A stretch of DNA of 64,000 nt from Taibaiella soli (GCF_003236175.1 NZ_QKTW01000002.1:62001-126000), one strand, 5' to 3'. Counted from the first letter of the stretch, positions 9,671-17,985 are shown. Translations and numbers: made by a program. Notes: a model not told the origin generated them from the sequence alone.

Positions 9671-9750
9671 CCCCTCAACGGGATTTTGCGTCAGTGATTT
9701 TATTAATCACTTCGGGTGGGTGTTGGCCCGATCTTTTTGTGGTCGCTATT

Positions 9751-10563
9751 ATGAAACCGGCACAAAACATCAACATCAACCAGTGGTACGATCATGCGGT
9801 TACGCTGGTGTTGACATATGGACCTCGTATTCTTCTGGGCATTATCATATTCATTATTGGGGAATGGCTCATCCGCTTTTTAAAGAAAAGAGTTGGGCGC
9901 CGAATGGACAGTAGAAATTTCCATTCGTCATTGCGACCGTTTTTTCAAAGCCTGATTTTTACCTCATTGCAGGTTTTGCTATTACTGGTGATCATGCAGA
10001 TCATCGGCATTCAGCTTACCGTTTTTACGGCGTTGATTGCAGCGTTTGGTGCCGCAGCAGGTTTTGCGCTTTCGGGCACGCTGCAGAATTTTGCCAGCGG
10101 CGTACTTATTCTTTTATTAAAGCCATTTGAGATTGATGATAATATTATAGCACAGGGGCAGGAGGGGACAGTTACAGATATCCGGCTATTCTACAGCGTA
10201 ATCAAAACTTATGACAATAGATTGGTTGTGGTGCCCAACAGTAAACTTTCTAACGAAATCATTGTAAACATTACACGCGAAGGAAAACGCCGGCTTGATG
10301 TGCCACTTGATTTCGATCTGAATTTTGATTTTACCTCCGTGAAAAAAATGATTGAACAAACCGTTGCAGAGAGTAAAGATTTGTTTAAAGAAGCACCGGA
10401 TATGCGTATTGGTGTTTCCGCGGTAGCGAAAGATAAATTTACGGTGACCACAAATGTGTGGATCAATGCCCACGGTTTTGAGGACACAAGATTGGCCTTT
10501 CAGGAGCGACTGTTAAAAGCATTGCAATGCTATCTTTCTGATACTGCAGCTAAAAAAGATTAG
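9751..10563 (+). CDS. Small-conductance mechanosensitive channel, MscS family
   Basis: A 270-residue inner-membrane channel with three N-terminal membrane helices; the pore-lining helix is recognisable in AAFGAAAGFALSGTLQNFASG, followed by the soluble MscS beta domain (VTDIRLFYSVIKTYDNRLVVVPNSKLSN). It opens under membrane tension to release osmolytes. I prefer the ATG at 9751 (MKPAQN) over the upstream in-frame ATG at 9694. The extra 19 residues are poorly conserved in style and lie right behind the AraC stop. Confidence 0.9.
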   Translation: MKPAQNININQWYDHAVTLVLTYGPRILLGIIIFIIGEWLIRFLKKRVGRRMDSRNFHSSLRPFFQSLIFTSLQVLLLLVIMQIIGIQLTVFTALIAAFGAAAGFALSGTLQNFASGVLILLLKPFEIDDNIIAQGQEGTVTDIRLFYSVIKTYDNRLVVVPNSKLSNEIIVNITREGKRRLDVPLDFDLNFDFTSVKKMIEQTVAESKDLFKEAPDMRIGVSAVAKDKFTVTTNVWINAHGFEDTRLAFQERLLKALQCYLSDTAAKKD

Positions 10564-10623
10564 GACTGTTAAAGAACTCGCGCTGGTATGGTTTTTCACC
10601 TATTGTAGTAAAATCATTTAACT

Positions 10624-10803
10624 ATGAGAAGGACTAACCAAAACCGGGAAATAAAGAATGTGCGGCATAATGCGCACGCGTCGCAATCGGGTGGAAGAAG
10701 GCCCGAAAATAAAGACAACCTGGACAGTCGTGCTAATGAAGAGCAAGACGATAAAGGCGGCGATACTACCCATAATGTTAAGGAAACAAGAAAGACAAAA
10801 TAG
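10624..10803 (+). CDS. Small hydrophilic protein, 59 aa
   Basis: A short open frame, ATG at 10624 to TAG at 10801, encoding a 59-residue very hydrophilic peptide rich in Arg, Asn, Asp and Lys (starts MRRTNQNREIKN, ends NVKETRKTK). No hydrophobic core is evident, so it is probably disordered. A strong terminator hairpin follows 37 bases later, which supports a real transcription unit. It may be the last gene behind the MscS channel. I do not recognise a family and assign no function. Confidence 0.5.
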   Translation: MRRTNQNREIKNVRHNAHASQSGGRRPENKDNLDSRANEEQDDKGGDTTHNVKETRKTK

Positions 10804-10838
10804 CAATAGACCAATTATTGTACCAGGTTGATTAATTG

Positions 10839-10864
10839 AAGAGCCGCTCTAGAGCGGCTCTTTG
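10839..10864 (+). terminator. Terminator hairpin
   Basis: AGAGCCGCTC and GAGCGGCTCT form a 10-bp stem around TA, followed by TTGTTACTT. It closes the MscS / small-ORF unit. From here to 11343 I see no gene, only repeat units. Confidence 0.75.
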
Positions 10865-11186
10865 TTACTTATTCGTCAAGAAGAAAAATCGTGGGTAAAA
10901 AATAAAGCGGCAAACATTGCTCTTCAATTAGGGATGTTGAGTTCGATTACCGCTTTCGTTTCAAGGATAAAATTTTATCCTAGTTTGCTTTCGTTCAAAA
11001 TTCAGGGTATGTGCTTTAAATAAATAGTATGTTTCGTTTCAAAAGGTCCTGAATAAAAAAATCTATATACGTGGGGTTGGGTTTGTGGTTGCAAAGATCT
11101 ATCATCTAATAGATTATGCAAAAGTATTTTAACGGTAATTTAATACGTGAAAAGTACGGGTTGACTTTTTAATGCTTATGACAGTA

Positions 11187-11225
11187 GCCTCCTCTAACTC
11201 CGCCAAAGGAGCAGAACGCCCAACG
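11187..11225. repeat. Dispersed palindromic repeat, family A copy 2
   Basis: GCCTCCTCTAACTCCGCCAA followed by AGGAGCAGAACGCCCAACG is clearly related to the unit at 4606-4650 and to the inverted copy at 47376-47408. Intergenic, no coding potential. Confidence 0.6.
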
Positions 11226-11245
11226 TAAATTACTATTCCATCATC

Positions 11246-11330
11246 TGTCACCCAGAGCGGAGTCGAAGGGCGGCACCTCAGGTCGTCGATCAAAGCAACG
11301 TTCCATAGTTCGACTTCACTCACCATGACA
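11246..11330. repeat. REP doublet (REPIN-like) of the GTCGAAG family
   Basis: TGTCACCCAGAGCGGAGTCG at the left end and its diverged inverted partner (ending ACTTCACTCACCATGACA) at the right end enclose about 35 bases. The same unit appears singly at 46512-46537 and 51861-51887. This is the typical look of palindromic REP pairs scattered in Bacteroidota intergenic regions. No mobilising transposase is present in the window. Confidence 0.6.
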
Positions 11331-11343
11331 ACGCGCAAGTAAA

Positions 11344-12057
11344 TCAGCCATCACCCATCAGCGATTTTACACTTTTCAGCGCGCTCACGTATTTATCAAG
11401 ATAGAATTGCTTCGATGCGCTTTTGTATTGCATGACGAAGCGCGGATGCTCCAGTGGAATTAACTTCTTAAAGAAGCCATGTTCTTTATTCAGCTTGCTG
11501 AGAATTTTTTCATTCTTGCCCGTGCCCAGACAAAAAGCGACATCTGTTTTAATGCCCAGTTCAATTTGTTTTTGAATATTTTCAATCATAAAACCGGCTA
11601 CAGCCTGCTGCAGCTCGGCGTTGTCGTAATAATTGTAATTCTTTTCCCTGCCATTGGCCTCTACAGAGGTAAAGCCGAGCGGACAGGGAGAGTTGATATA
11701 ATAATCGCTATAAAACGCTTCCAATCCACCGTAGGCATGAATCATTTCGTAGATGAAAACGGACGAAGGTTCATGCGTTAGTTTGCCTTCATAGGGAATA
11801 TGACATTCACTCTGCAGTCTTTTGGGATCTGTAAATGGAATACCCGTAAGTCCGCTGCCAAAGCGACCCGGATTAATGCCGAGAATGATATGCCTTTTCT
11901 TTTTATCGTTATAGTATTTGTGATAAAACTCCCGCACGATTCGCATCGCCTGTTCTGATTCCCGGAATGGATTCATGATACGGATGCCTTTCGGCAAAGG
12001 AGCACCGTTATAAACAAGTTGTTCGTTGTAGGCAATTACTTTATCTCCAAACGTCAT
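11344..12057 (-). CDS. SMUG2-type uracil-DNA glycosylase family protein (DUF4918)
   Basis: A 237-residue cytoplasmic protein of the uracil-DNA-glycosylase superfamily, SMUG2-like branch (formerly DUF4918). Two expected motifs are visible: ILGINPGRFGSGLTG near residues 57-71 (water-activating loop) and HPRFVMQY near the C-terminus (DNA-intercalating loop). The predicted role is removal of damaged or deaminated pyrimidines. The gene begins two bases after the stop of the upstream AraC gene, so the two are almost certainly co-transcribed, which is an unusual partner for a repair enzyme. Confidence 0.85.
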   Translation of the reverse strand: MTFGDKVIAYNEQLVYNGAPLPKGIRIMNPFRESEQAMRIVREFYHKYYNDKKKRHIILGINPGRFGSGLTGIPFTDPKRLQSECHIPYEGKLTHEPSSVFIYEMIHAYGGLEAFYSDYYINSPCPLGFTSVEANGREKNYNYYDNAELQQAVAGFMIENIQKQIELGIKTDVAFCLGTGKNEKILSKLNKEHGFFKKLIPLEHPRFVMQYKSASKQFYLDKYVSALKSVKSLMGDG

Positions 12058-12059
12058 GG

Positions 12060-12956
12060 TCAGTTGGCGAGTTGTTTTTTAAATTGATTCGGACTAACAC
12101 CTACTTCTTTTTTAAACAGCCGGGAAAAATAAGGCAGGTTCTCAAATCCAAGTGTGTAAGCGACTTCAGATACGTTGTTACGATCTTGTTTCAGCAAGTT
12201 TTTTGCTTCATTGATCAGGTAAACATGAATCAACTCGATAGCAGTTTTTCCTGTTTCCTGTTTTAGCATATCACTAAGGTAGCGCGATGAAAAATGCAGT
12301 TCGGATGCAATCGCATTTACGGTGGGCAATCCTTTTGTCTGCAAATAATCTTTTTTAAAATAATCGGCCAACACTTTCTGGAACTTAGAAACGGTTTTGC
12401 CGGAAAGGTCCGTACGATTTAAAAACTGACGTTTATAAAAACGTTGTGCGTATTTCAGAATGGAATCGATATGCGTAAGCATAATATCGCGGCTGTATTC
12501 ATCCTGATTGTTGTTGTATTCAGTTTCTATTTTACGAAAAAGATCCCAGACGATTTGTTCTTCTTTCGGTGAAAGATGCAGCGCTTCGTTGGCTTCGTAA
12601 TCGAAGAATCCGTATTTCTTTATTTCCTCGTGCAGCGGATGTCCGTCGAGTAAATCTTCATGTATATAAATGCTGAAACCGTCTTCTTCCAGTTCCAGGT
12701 TTCTGAATTCGATGATTTGACGTGGCCTGGCAAAAATCATAGAGCCATTTTCATGATCATATTTGGTACGGCCGTAAAGGATGTTGCCCGCTTTTAATTT
12801 CTTAAAAGCGATGATGTAAAAATCTGCGGTGAACTCGTAGTTTCCGAGCGGACAATTTTCACGGTATTGGCACATCACCAGACTTAGTAATGGATTTTCC
12901 AGAGGCGGATAACCATTGGCTGCATGAAACTCGCTGATAGATTTGAAATGTTTCAT
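12060..12956 (-). CDS. AraC-family transcriptional regulator
   Basis: A 298-residue regulator with an N-terminal sensing region and a C-terminal double HTH (ELHFSSRYLSDMLKQETGKT and LGFENLPYFSRLFKKEVGVSP). It sits directly upstream of the SMUG2-like gene with a 2-base gap, forming a two-gene operon. A strong GC hairpin (12974-13003) lies within 50 bases before the ATG, either as a terminator of upstream readthrough or as part of the leader. Confidence 0.9.
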   Translation of the reverse strand: MKHFKSISEFHAANGYPPLENPLLSLVMCQYRENCPLGNYEFTADFYIIAFKKLKAGNILYGRTKYDHENGSMIFARPRQIIEFRNLELEEDGFSIYIHEDLLDGHPLHEEIKKYGFFDYEANEALHLSPKEEQIVWDLFRKIETEYNNNQDEYSRDIMLTHIDSILKYAQRFYKRQFLNRTDLSGKTVSKFQKVLADYFKKDYLQTKGLPTVNAIASELHFSSRYLSDMLKQETGKTAIELIHVYLINEAKNLLKQDRNNVSEVAYTLGFENLPYFSRLFKKEVGVSPNQFKKQLAN

Positions 12957-12973
12957 CGTGTGAAATTATGATA

Positions 12974-13003
12974 AAATCTGCGCCAGCAGGCCGGCGCAGA
13001 TTT
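12974..13003. terminator. Strong bidirectional hairpin before the AraC gene
   Basis: AAATCTGCGCC and GGCGCAGATTT form a perfect 11-bp stem with an 8-base loop, flanked by A/T on both sides. No gene ends just upstream on the minus strand, so its client is unclear. It may be a relic terminator or a leader structure of the AraC mRNA. Confidence 0.6.
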
Positions 13004-13029
13004 ATAAGACTATGGATAAAATTTATTAG

Positions 13030-13064
13030 CCTCCCCCGAAGGGGGAATTCCAGCGCGCGTAAAA
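13030..13064. repeat. GGAATTCCCC palindrome repeat, copy 1 (inverted)
   Basis: CCCCCGAAGGGGG hairpin followed by GAATTCCAGCGCGCGTAAAA. The reverse complement resembles 53837-53870 (TTTTACGCACGCTGGAATTC then CCCCTGCCTAGGGG). It is a second small palindromic repeat family in this genome. Confidence 0.55.
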
Positions 13065-13214
13065 CCAGATTACACGGGACCCCCAGCATGCCAATGACAC
13101 ATTTAAAATTGAGTTCCATTTCAAGGTTCTTAATTTGACTGCACAGTAGCAATGAAGCTCAATCGAGCGACCGTCTAAGCCACGGAGTGATTTGGCTTAG
13201 CCTGCCCTTTTTTG

Positions 13215-13289
13215 CCTACTTTTTTACTCGCGTTCATATCATCTCGGGTCGCTCATGAGGGCTTCGCCGTTTGGCATAAAAAAAGTAGG
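13215..13289. repeat. Inverted repeat in gene-free gap
   Basis: CCTACTTTTTTA at 13215 is mirrored by TAAAAAAAGTAGG at 13277, giving an 11-bp stem around about 50 bases. The whole 12957-13475 stretch otherwise shows only repeat text and no gene. A partial GTCGAAG-type unit (CTCAGAGCGGAGGCGAAG) lies near 13423-13440. Confidence 0.5.
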
Positions 13290-13475
13290 AGCATGATGGT
13301 TCGAAGCCAGATTTGGAGGACTATTGCTAAATCAAGGTGTCATTGTCTTTTGATTGTAGGCACCGAATAATTAGTCAAGGGGACCGATGCGAGTATTACT
13401 GCTACTCACAACTAACCACCACTCAGAGCGGAGGCGAAGAGCACCAATCATAAATTTGGGCTTTTGACTTTTTAA

Positions 13476-14294
13476 TTAGTGCCCGTGTGCAGCAGCAGAA
13501 ACCGTTTCCCATTCGTTCCATTCATCATGACGGCTGGCGTAAACCTGTTTTACGAAAGGATACGCCACTTTGCCGAGCAATAAACGCAATGGTGGGTTGT
13601 TGCTGTCTATCAGTTTCAGGATAGCGTCAGTTGTAGCTTCCGGTTTACCGAACGAATCCGGTGTAAGTCCGGCATGGAAATCAGCTTTGATCTGGTCATA
13701 TTCCGGCATGCTTTCTGTATGGAAAGCAGAGCTTCCCGCCCAGTCTGTCGTGAACCCATTTGGTTCTACGAGCGTTACATTAATGCCGAATGGTTTTACT
13801 TCCGTAGCCAATGTTTCACTCAACCCCTCCACAGCAAATTTAGAAGCGTTGTAAAGGCCCAGTACCGGCAAAGTTACCAGTCCTAATACACTCGATAACT
13901 GAATGATATGACCATGACCTTGCGCGCGCATCACGGGAACGATCGCCTGCGTCAGCCAAAGGAGACCAAAGAAATTTGTTTCCATCTGATCACGTGCCTG
14001 TTGTTCGGAGGTTTCCTCAATACTGCCAAACAAGCCAAAACCGGCGTTGTTGATCAATACATCAATCGTTCCGAAATGTTCTTTTGCTTTTTGTACTGCT
14101 TCAAAATCAGCGGTACGGTCGTTGACATCAAGCTGCAATGGAAGAACAGCGCGGCCGTATGTAGCTACCAGATCGCTGAGTGAATTAATATCGCGGGCTG
14201 TTGCCACTACGTTATCACCTCTTTTCAAAAAGGCTTCTGCCCATATTTTCCCGAAACCGCGGGATGCTCCTGTAATAAAAATTGTTTTTGCCAT
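13476..14294 (-). CDS. SDR-family oxidoreductase
   Basis: A 272-residue classical SDR with TGASRGFGKIW at the nucleotide-binding turn, an NNAGFG motif and a YNASK active site. Its start (MAKTIFITGASRGFGK) and overall sequence resemble the SDR at 2536, including the PFGINVTLVEPNGFTTDWAGSS region, so the two are paralogues. NADP(H) preference is suggested by TARD after beta-2. Single gene; substrate unknown. Confidence 0.9.
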   Translation of the reverse strand: MAKTIFITGASRGFGKIWAEAFLKRGDNVVATARDINSLSDLVATYGRAVLPLQLDVNDRTADFEAVQKAKEHFGTIDVLINNAGFGLFGSIEETSEQQARDQMETNFFGLLWLTQAIVPVMRAQGHGHIIQLSSVLGLVTLPVLGLYNASKFAVEGLSETLATEVKPFGINVTLVEPNGFTTDWAGSSAFHTESMPEYDQIKADFHAGLTPDSFGKPEATTDAILKLIDSNNPPLRLLLGKVAYPFVKQVYASRHDEWNEWETVSAAAHGH

Positions 14295-14402
14295 TGTTTG
14301 TTTTCAATTGTAGGACAAAGCTACCGGCAACAAATGAGGGCCATTTATACAGAAGTACGAAAGAATGATACATTTTGACGGAAGGCCGATATTTGTATTC
14401 AT

Positions 14403-14738
14403 ATGAAACAGAGAAAATCATATAAACTTTCAGCCGCCGAAATCGTGCAACTTATTGCTCCGATGGGCGGTTGCGTAGCTACCGACCGGATTACCGTAGA
14501 CGGAAATAGAGTAGGTTATATGTGCCGGACGGAGCCGATCAATGATCTGGATAGCGGATGGCAATTTCTTGCTGGTGACGAAAGTCAGGAATACGTCGAT
14601 GTCGCAGATAATTCAGGTGTCTACGATGTCAATACAATTGCTAACTACGATCCGGAAATTATCCCGTTTCTACATTTTCCGATTGGCTCGGAATTTGAAC
14701 GAGATGAGGTGTCCGGGAATCTTACTCAGATAAGATAA
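14403..14738 (+). CDS. DUF2185 / Imm33-like immunity-family protein
   Basis: A 111-residue cytoplasmic protein matching the DUF2185 (Imm33) family: CVATDRITVDG, VGYMCRTEP, DSGWQFLAGDE and NTIANYDPEIIPFL are its hallmark phrases. Members are linked to polymorphic-toxin immunity clusters, but many occur alone and no toxin gene is next to this one. After its TAA stop the same frame stays open for 55 more codons (14739-14906) with protein-like content, suggesting that the gene was once longer or was followed by a now start-less partner. Confidence 0.8.
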   Translation: MKQRKSYKLSAAEIVQLIAPMGGCVATDRITVDGNRVGYMCRTEPINDLDSGWQFLAGDESQEYVDVADNSGVYDVNTIANYDPEIIPFLHFPIGSEFERDEVSGNLTQIR

Positions 14739-14906
14739 TCGGCTTGCCAATATTTTTGTCCGTCAACAGCCAAGAGCGGTGAAAGCAGAGATGATTGGGA
14801 AAACATTGATTTGCGGCAGATTAATAAGTATTCAAATATAATCGATCCAGCGGCGGATTTTGTGGAAATCAACGAATTTATATACCGGCGGATATTGGAA
14901 AACTGA
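14739..14906 (+). pseudogene. Possible gene remnant in frame behind DUF2185
   Basis: Directly after the DUF2185 stop the same reading frame continues for 55 codons to TGA at 14904. It reads like real protein (for example DDWENIDLRQINKYSNIIDP and FVEINEFIYRRILEN) but has no ATG. It could be the C-terminus of a gene whose start was lost, or an extension cut off by a point nonsense mutation. Low confidence; I know no family for it. Confidence 0.3.
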
Positions 14907-14943
14907 ATTTGGAACGAGATATTTGCAGGAACATTGACTGAAG

Positions 14944-15015
14944 GGTCCCGTAGTTCAATGGATAGAATAGAAGTTTCCTAAACTTTTGATACAGGTTCGA
15001 TTCCTGTCGGGACTA
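14944..15015 (+). tRNA. tRNA-Arg (anticodon CCT)
   Basis: A full cloverleaf can be drawn. The acceptor stem GGTCCCG pairs with CGGGACT (one G-T). The D-stem is GTTC/GAAT, the anticodon stem GAAGT/ACTTT with loop TTCCTAA, and the T-arm ACAGG-TTCGATT-CCTGT, with discriminator A. The anticodon CCT reads AGG, so it carries arginine. A terminator hairpin follows about 60 bases later. Confidence 0.93.
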
Positions 15016-15073
15016 CAAAGCTGATTTGCTGATCGCTGTTGTCTGATTTTGATTGAAGCGATATAGAAAATTG

Positions 15074-15102
15074 AAAAGCCTGCTCAGAGAGCAGGCTTTT
15101 TG
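15074..15102. terminator. Terminator behind tRNA-Arg, GCCTGCTC type
   Basis: AAAAGCCTGCTC-AGA-GAGCAGGCTTTTT is a perfect hairpin with a T run on the + strand and an A run on the other side. It can therefore end both the tRNA transcript and the convergent PH-domain gene. The same stem recurs at 16794-16829 and 19802-19830. Confidence 0.85.
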
Positions 15103-15136
15103 CTATTTGAATAATTCGTCATGATTGCCTGGGAAA

Positions 15137-15508
15137 CTATCCGGCATATTCCTGAAACTTCTTTCTGAATTCCAGGGGATTCAAAATTCTTGGAAATGCT
15201 TCTTTTGTTCCGCCACTGCCAATAATAGTGATGGTACCATAACCCAGCAGACGTGCGAATATGCTTTGATCCACGCGCACACTTTCAATCTTGCTCAAGT
15301 TCATCTCTAGTGTTTTTCTTGATAACAGGCCTGCCTTAACGACCACGCGTTTGTTTGTTATGGCAAATTCGGCTGTCTTTTTTTTGATCAGCGGGTAAAT
15401 TCCCAATGTGAAAAAACTGATCAGATTAAAGAAAATGATCCAATGGTAGGATGTCTCAAATTCTACTTGTTCACCGTTGATGAGGTGATTGTTTACGTAA
15501 TTGCCCAT
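15137..15508 (-). CDS. PH-domain (bPH2/DUF304-like) membrane protein
   Basis: A 123-residue protein with one hydrophobic hairpin or two short membrane segments (residues ~22-42, WIIFFNLISFFTLGIYPLI) followed by a bacterial PH domain: AEFAITNKRVVVKAGLLSRKT and LSKIESVRVDQSIFARLLGYGTITIIGSGG are characteristic. Family members sit at the inner membrane; the role is not established. Single gene, convergent with the tRNA. Confidence 0.85.
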   Translation of the reverse strand: MGNYVNNHLINGEQVEFETSYHWIIFFNLISFFTLGIYPLIKKKTAEFAITNKRVVVKAGLLSRKTLEMNLSKIESVRVDQSIFARLLGYGTITIIGSGGTKEAFPRILNPLEFRKKFQEYAG

Positions 15509-15784
15509 TGTTATAGAAGTTTTAGTTTTTGCTGTATCTGAAGGAGCGCATAAGGCTTATTCTTACTTAGCTTTTATGCATTTAAAGCAATGTGTTCCTT
15601 CATTTGAATCTCTTATACAAAGGTCAATTGAATACAGATTCTAAAAAGCTCCAATCAGACTGAACATTGGTCCAAAAAGACATTTTTTTGTAAAACGGTG
15701 GCTAGATTTACCCTACAGAAAAGAAGATAGAAATACCACAGTACATTTATTATCTTACTACTGACTTACTTAATAATTCTTTCG

Positions 15785-16240
15785 ATGAAATTATCTATTT
15801 CCTTATCGTTCGTGCTGCTGTTTGCTTTGGCGGCAGGTTGCAAGAAAGATGATACAAACAGTTCTGCTCCTGCTTCTTTTACTGATGTAAAATGGCATTT
15901 ATTTTCTGAGCGGGTGGTTGATACCGCTGATGGTTCTAATTCATCTTATTGGGCAAATGATTCAAATAACGTCGATGCGAATGAATACTATTTGTGGAAG
16001 CCCAACGATTCTTTTTATGTAGGACGTGTTCTTCAAGGGGTGAAAATTTTAGACTCCGGAATATGGGTAAGACGATCTGATAATTCATCTTTAATCTATA
16101 TGTACGAGAACACCTATATGAATCAGGTGTTCTTTTCGCTATTTAGTGTTAGCAGCGTTACGTCAGATAAACTGGAAATCGCTGCATTCGGCTTTTTGCC
16201 CCATACTATCGAATATTACCGGTTCGTGAAGGTTAGATAA
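15785..16240 (+). CDS. Putative lipoprotein, unknown function
   Basis: A 151-residue secreted protein with a lipoprotein signal (LLFALAAGC, lipidated Cys about residue 19, followed by KKDD). The remainder is beta-rich with many Ser/Asn/Tyr and phrases like SGIWVRRSDNSSLIY that resemble small lipocalin-like domains common in Bacteroidota lipoproteins. I do not recognise the exact family. A second lipoprotein with similar size follows 110 bases downstream. Confidence 0.7.
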   Translation: MKLSISLSFVLLFALAAGCKKDDTNSSAPASFTDVKWHLFSERVVDTADGSNSSYWANDSNNVDANEYYLWKPNDSFYVGRVLQGVKILDSGIWVRRSDNSSLIYMYENTYMNQVFFSLFSVSSVTSDKLEIAAFGFLPHTIEYYRFVKVR

Positions 16241-16321
16241 CTGTATCCCGGAAAAATTTAAGTTTTCGATATCGGCGAATTTTACCCCGAATTTGGGATT
16301 TTTCAAAACCTTATGACCTTC

Positions 16322-16329
16322 TATATTCG
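16322..16329 (+). promoter_or_regulatory. Possible -7 box TATATTCG
   Basis: TATATTCG has one mismatch to TAnnTTTG and lies 20 bases before the ATG at 16350, a normal distance for Bacteroidota promoters. Confidence 0.35.
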
Positions 16330-16349
16330 CACGGATTAATATAACCTAT

Positions 16350-16784
16350 ATGAAGAAATTTTTTCTTGCAGCGAGCCTTATCAGCGTTGCATTTGCATCT
16401 TGTAAGCCGGGCGACGGCGATGGTATCGGTACTATACCTGGTAAATGGTATTTCGAGACAGATATACACTCAACGGTAGTTAATGGAAAACTACAATCGA
16501 TGGATACTGTTTCTATCAACGATGGCTCTTACATGGAGTTTACGAACGATGGGAAAATTTATTCTTACAACTATAATGCCGGTGGAAATTCCAGCTATTT
16601 CGATACCGGATCTTACAGACAAGATGGCAACATACTTTACATGACCGATTTTACCAGCAATGAATCCGACACCTTAATGATTTTAAAAATCACTACGAAT
16701 CATCTGCAAACTTATACCTCTTACCAGGACGTCATAAATGGTGACACTGTTCTTAAAGGGGATATGTTGTTTTCTCATAAATAG
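16350..16784 (+). CDS. Putative lipoprotein, lipocalin-like
   Basis: A 144-residue lipoprotein: signal MKKFFLAASLISVAFASC (Cys 18) followed by KPGDGDG. The mature part reads like a small lipocalin-type domain: PGKWYF near the start, YMEFTNDGKIYSYNYN, and GSYRQDGNILYMTDF. This W-then-strand pattern is seen in lipocalin-like families of Bacteroidota. Function unknown. It ends just before a strong terminator. Confidence 0.7.
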   Translation: MKKFFLAASLISVAFASCKPGDGDGIGTIPGKWYFETDIHSTVVNGKLQSMDTVSINDGSYMEFTNDGKIYSYNYNAGGNSSYFDTGSYRQDGNILYMTDFTSNESDTLMILKITTNHLQTYTSYQDVINGDTVLKGDMLFSHK

Positions 16785-16793
16785 TTTCGGATA

Positions 16794-16829
16794 AAAAGGA
16801 AAGCCTGCTCTTGAGCAGGCTTTCCTTTT
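16794..16829. terminator. Strong terminator, GCCTGCTC type
   Basis: AAAAGGAAAGCCTGCTC pairs perfectly with GAGCAGGCTTTCCTTTT around TT: a 17-bp stem with T/A tails on both sides. The core stem equals that of the hairpins at 15074 and 19802. The rest of 16830-17100 holds nothing that I can support. Confidence 0.9.
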
Positions 16830-17100
16830 GTTAGGACTATTCAACGCTTTTGGGAAATAATCCTCATTTTTTGAAAACAAATCGGACCAAATTTTAATCC
16901 TGCTGAATCTGTAAGCCATACCTGAAAGCCCGTCTGTTCATGAGACAGATTTTTGCTATAGTTTTTCTTGACTAAAACGATCTGGAATTGTTTATTGTAT
17001 TTTAGGCCAGCGTTTGAAATATTTATACCGGATAGCAGGCATAGATTTACAGAAAGAAGTATGATTGTTATTTTTTTTCATGTAAATGATGAAATTCTCA

Positions 17101-17985
17101 TTAAGTAATTTCCTCAAAAGCCCAGTTGTTGAGCGTATGGATCGCTCCTTTTTTCACAACAGTGCGATATAACTCAACTGCATTCTTCAATACTTCTAAA
17201 TTGCCACATGCAATATACTTAGAGGACTGTTCAATAATTTGAATATTAAACATCCTTAAATTCGCTGCTGAAAATTTTTTTAGGGGTTTAAAGGTTGAAG
17301 AAAAAATGCGATTTGAACTGACAGCCATTAGGATATCTGTGTCATTAAATTCTGAAAACTTATTTGAAAAGTTTTTAAAAAGAATAGGATTGTCTCCAAT
17401 GACGCAAACATCTTCTGCGACTTCATGGATATTGTATACTCTTTGCCCCTTGATACCATTTAAAATCATTTGATCGATGTGATGTTTAAATAGGCCTGCC
17501 CTATTAATTTTATTCATTGCTGCATCGCTATGCATATGATTGAGCTCGATACCATCTACTAAAATTTTAGAGTTTGCGAAGATGTTGTCTGCTGCAAAGT
17601 CAGTAGCGGGAATTCTCCAAAATAGTGTAATAAGAAAAAAAATCATTTTGGAAACTTTTTCATCAGTTAAATCAATTTTTTGCAGCGGTGCGCTTTGTAA
17701 TTCATAAATTATTTTGCTGATCTGATTATCAATTGTAGAATATAAGGAATCTTCTAAAATGGAACTAGTGTTCTTTTCATCAATTTGCAGAGTATTCCTA
17801 TCGTTTTCAAAAAAGATAGATTTAGGTGGCCTTGGTTTGCTTAAGATCTCATCTTTGTTTTTATCAAAAATGTATAGGAGGCCGTTCTCGTTTTTAAATC
17901 CATTTATTAAAAATTGGGGGATGTAGTGGTGCCGTGACGACTTTTTATTCAAATATTTTCCAAATTCTGTGTCCTCGATATTCAC
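17101..17985 (-). CDS. DUF4238 domain protein
   Basis: A 294-residue cytoplasmic protein of the DUF4238 family, recognised by the N-terminal HHYIPQFLINGF motif and the following KPRPPKSIFFENDRNT stretch. The family is widespread and functionally uncharacterised. The coding region is more A/T-rich than its neighbours (many Lys, Ile, Asn, Phe), which together with the patchy distribution of the family suggests acquisition by transfer; this is an impression, not a calculation. Single gene between convergent lipoprotein and T9SS-cargo units. Confidence 0.8.
   Translation of the reverse strand: MNIEDTEFGKYLNKKSSRHHYIPQFLINGFKNENGLLYIFDKNKDEILSKPRPPKSIFFENDRNTLQIDEKNTSSILEDSLYSTIDNQISKIIYELQSAPLQKIDLTDEKVSKMIFFLITLFWRIPATDFAADNIFANSKILVDGIELNHMHSDAAMNKINRAGLFKHHIDQMILNGIKGQRVYNIHEVAEDVCVIGDNPILFKNFSNKFSEFNDTDILMAVSSNRIFSSTFKPLKKFSAANLRMFNIQIIEQSSKYIACGNLEVLKNAVELYRTVVKKGAIHTLNNWAFEEIT

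Noticed and set aside
9694-9750. Upstream start of the MscS gene
   Set aside because: The 19 extra residues lack family character, and the ATG at 9751 gives the expected N-terminus.
11129-11338. 69-residue minus-strand ORF
   Set aside because: It consists of the GTCGAAG REP doublet and a family A repeat, so it has no independent coding signal.
12859-13152. 97-residue minus-strand ORF before the AraC gene
   Set aside because: It runs through a repeat unit and a hairpin and then overlaps the AraC gene in another frame. It is most likely non-coding.
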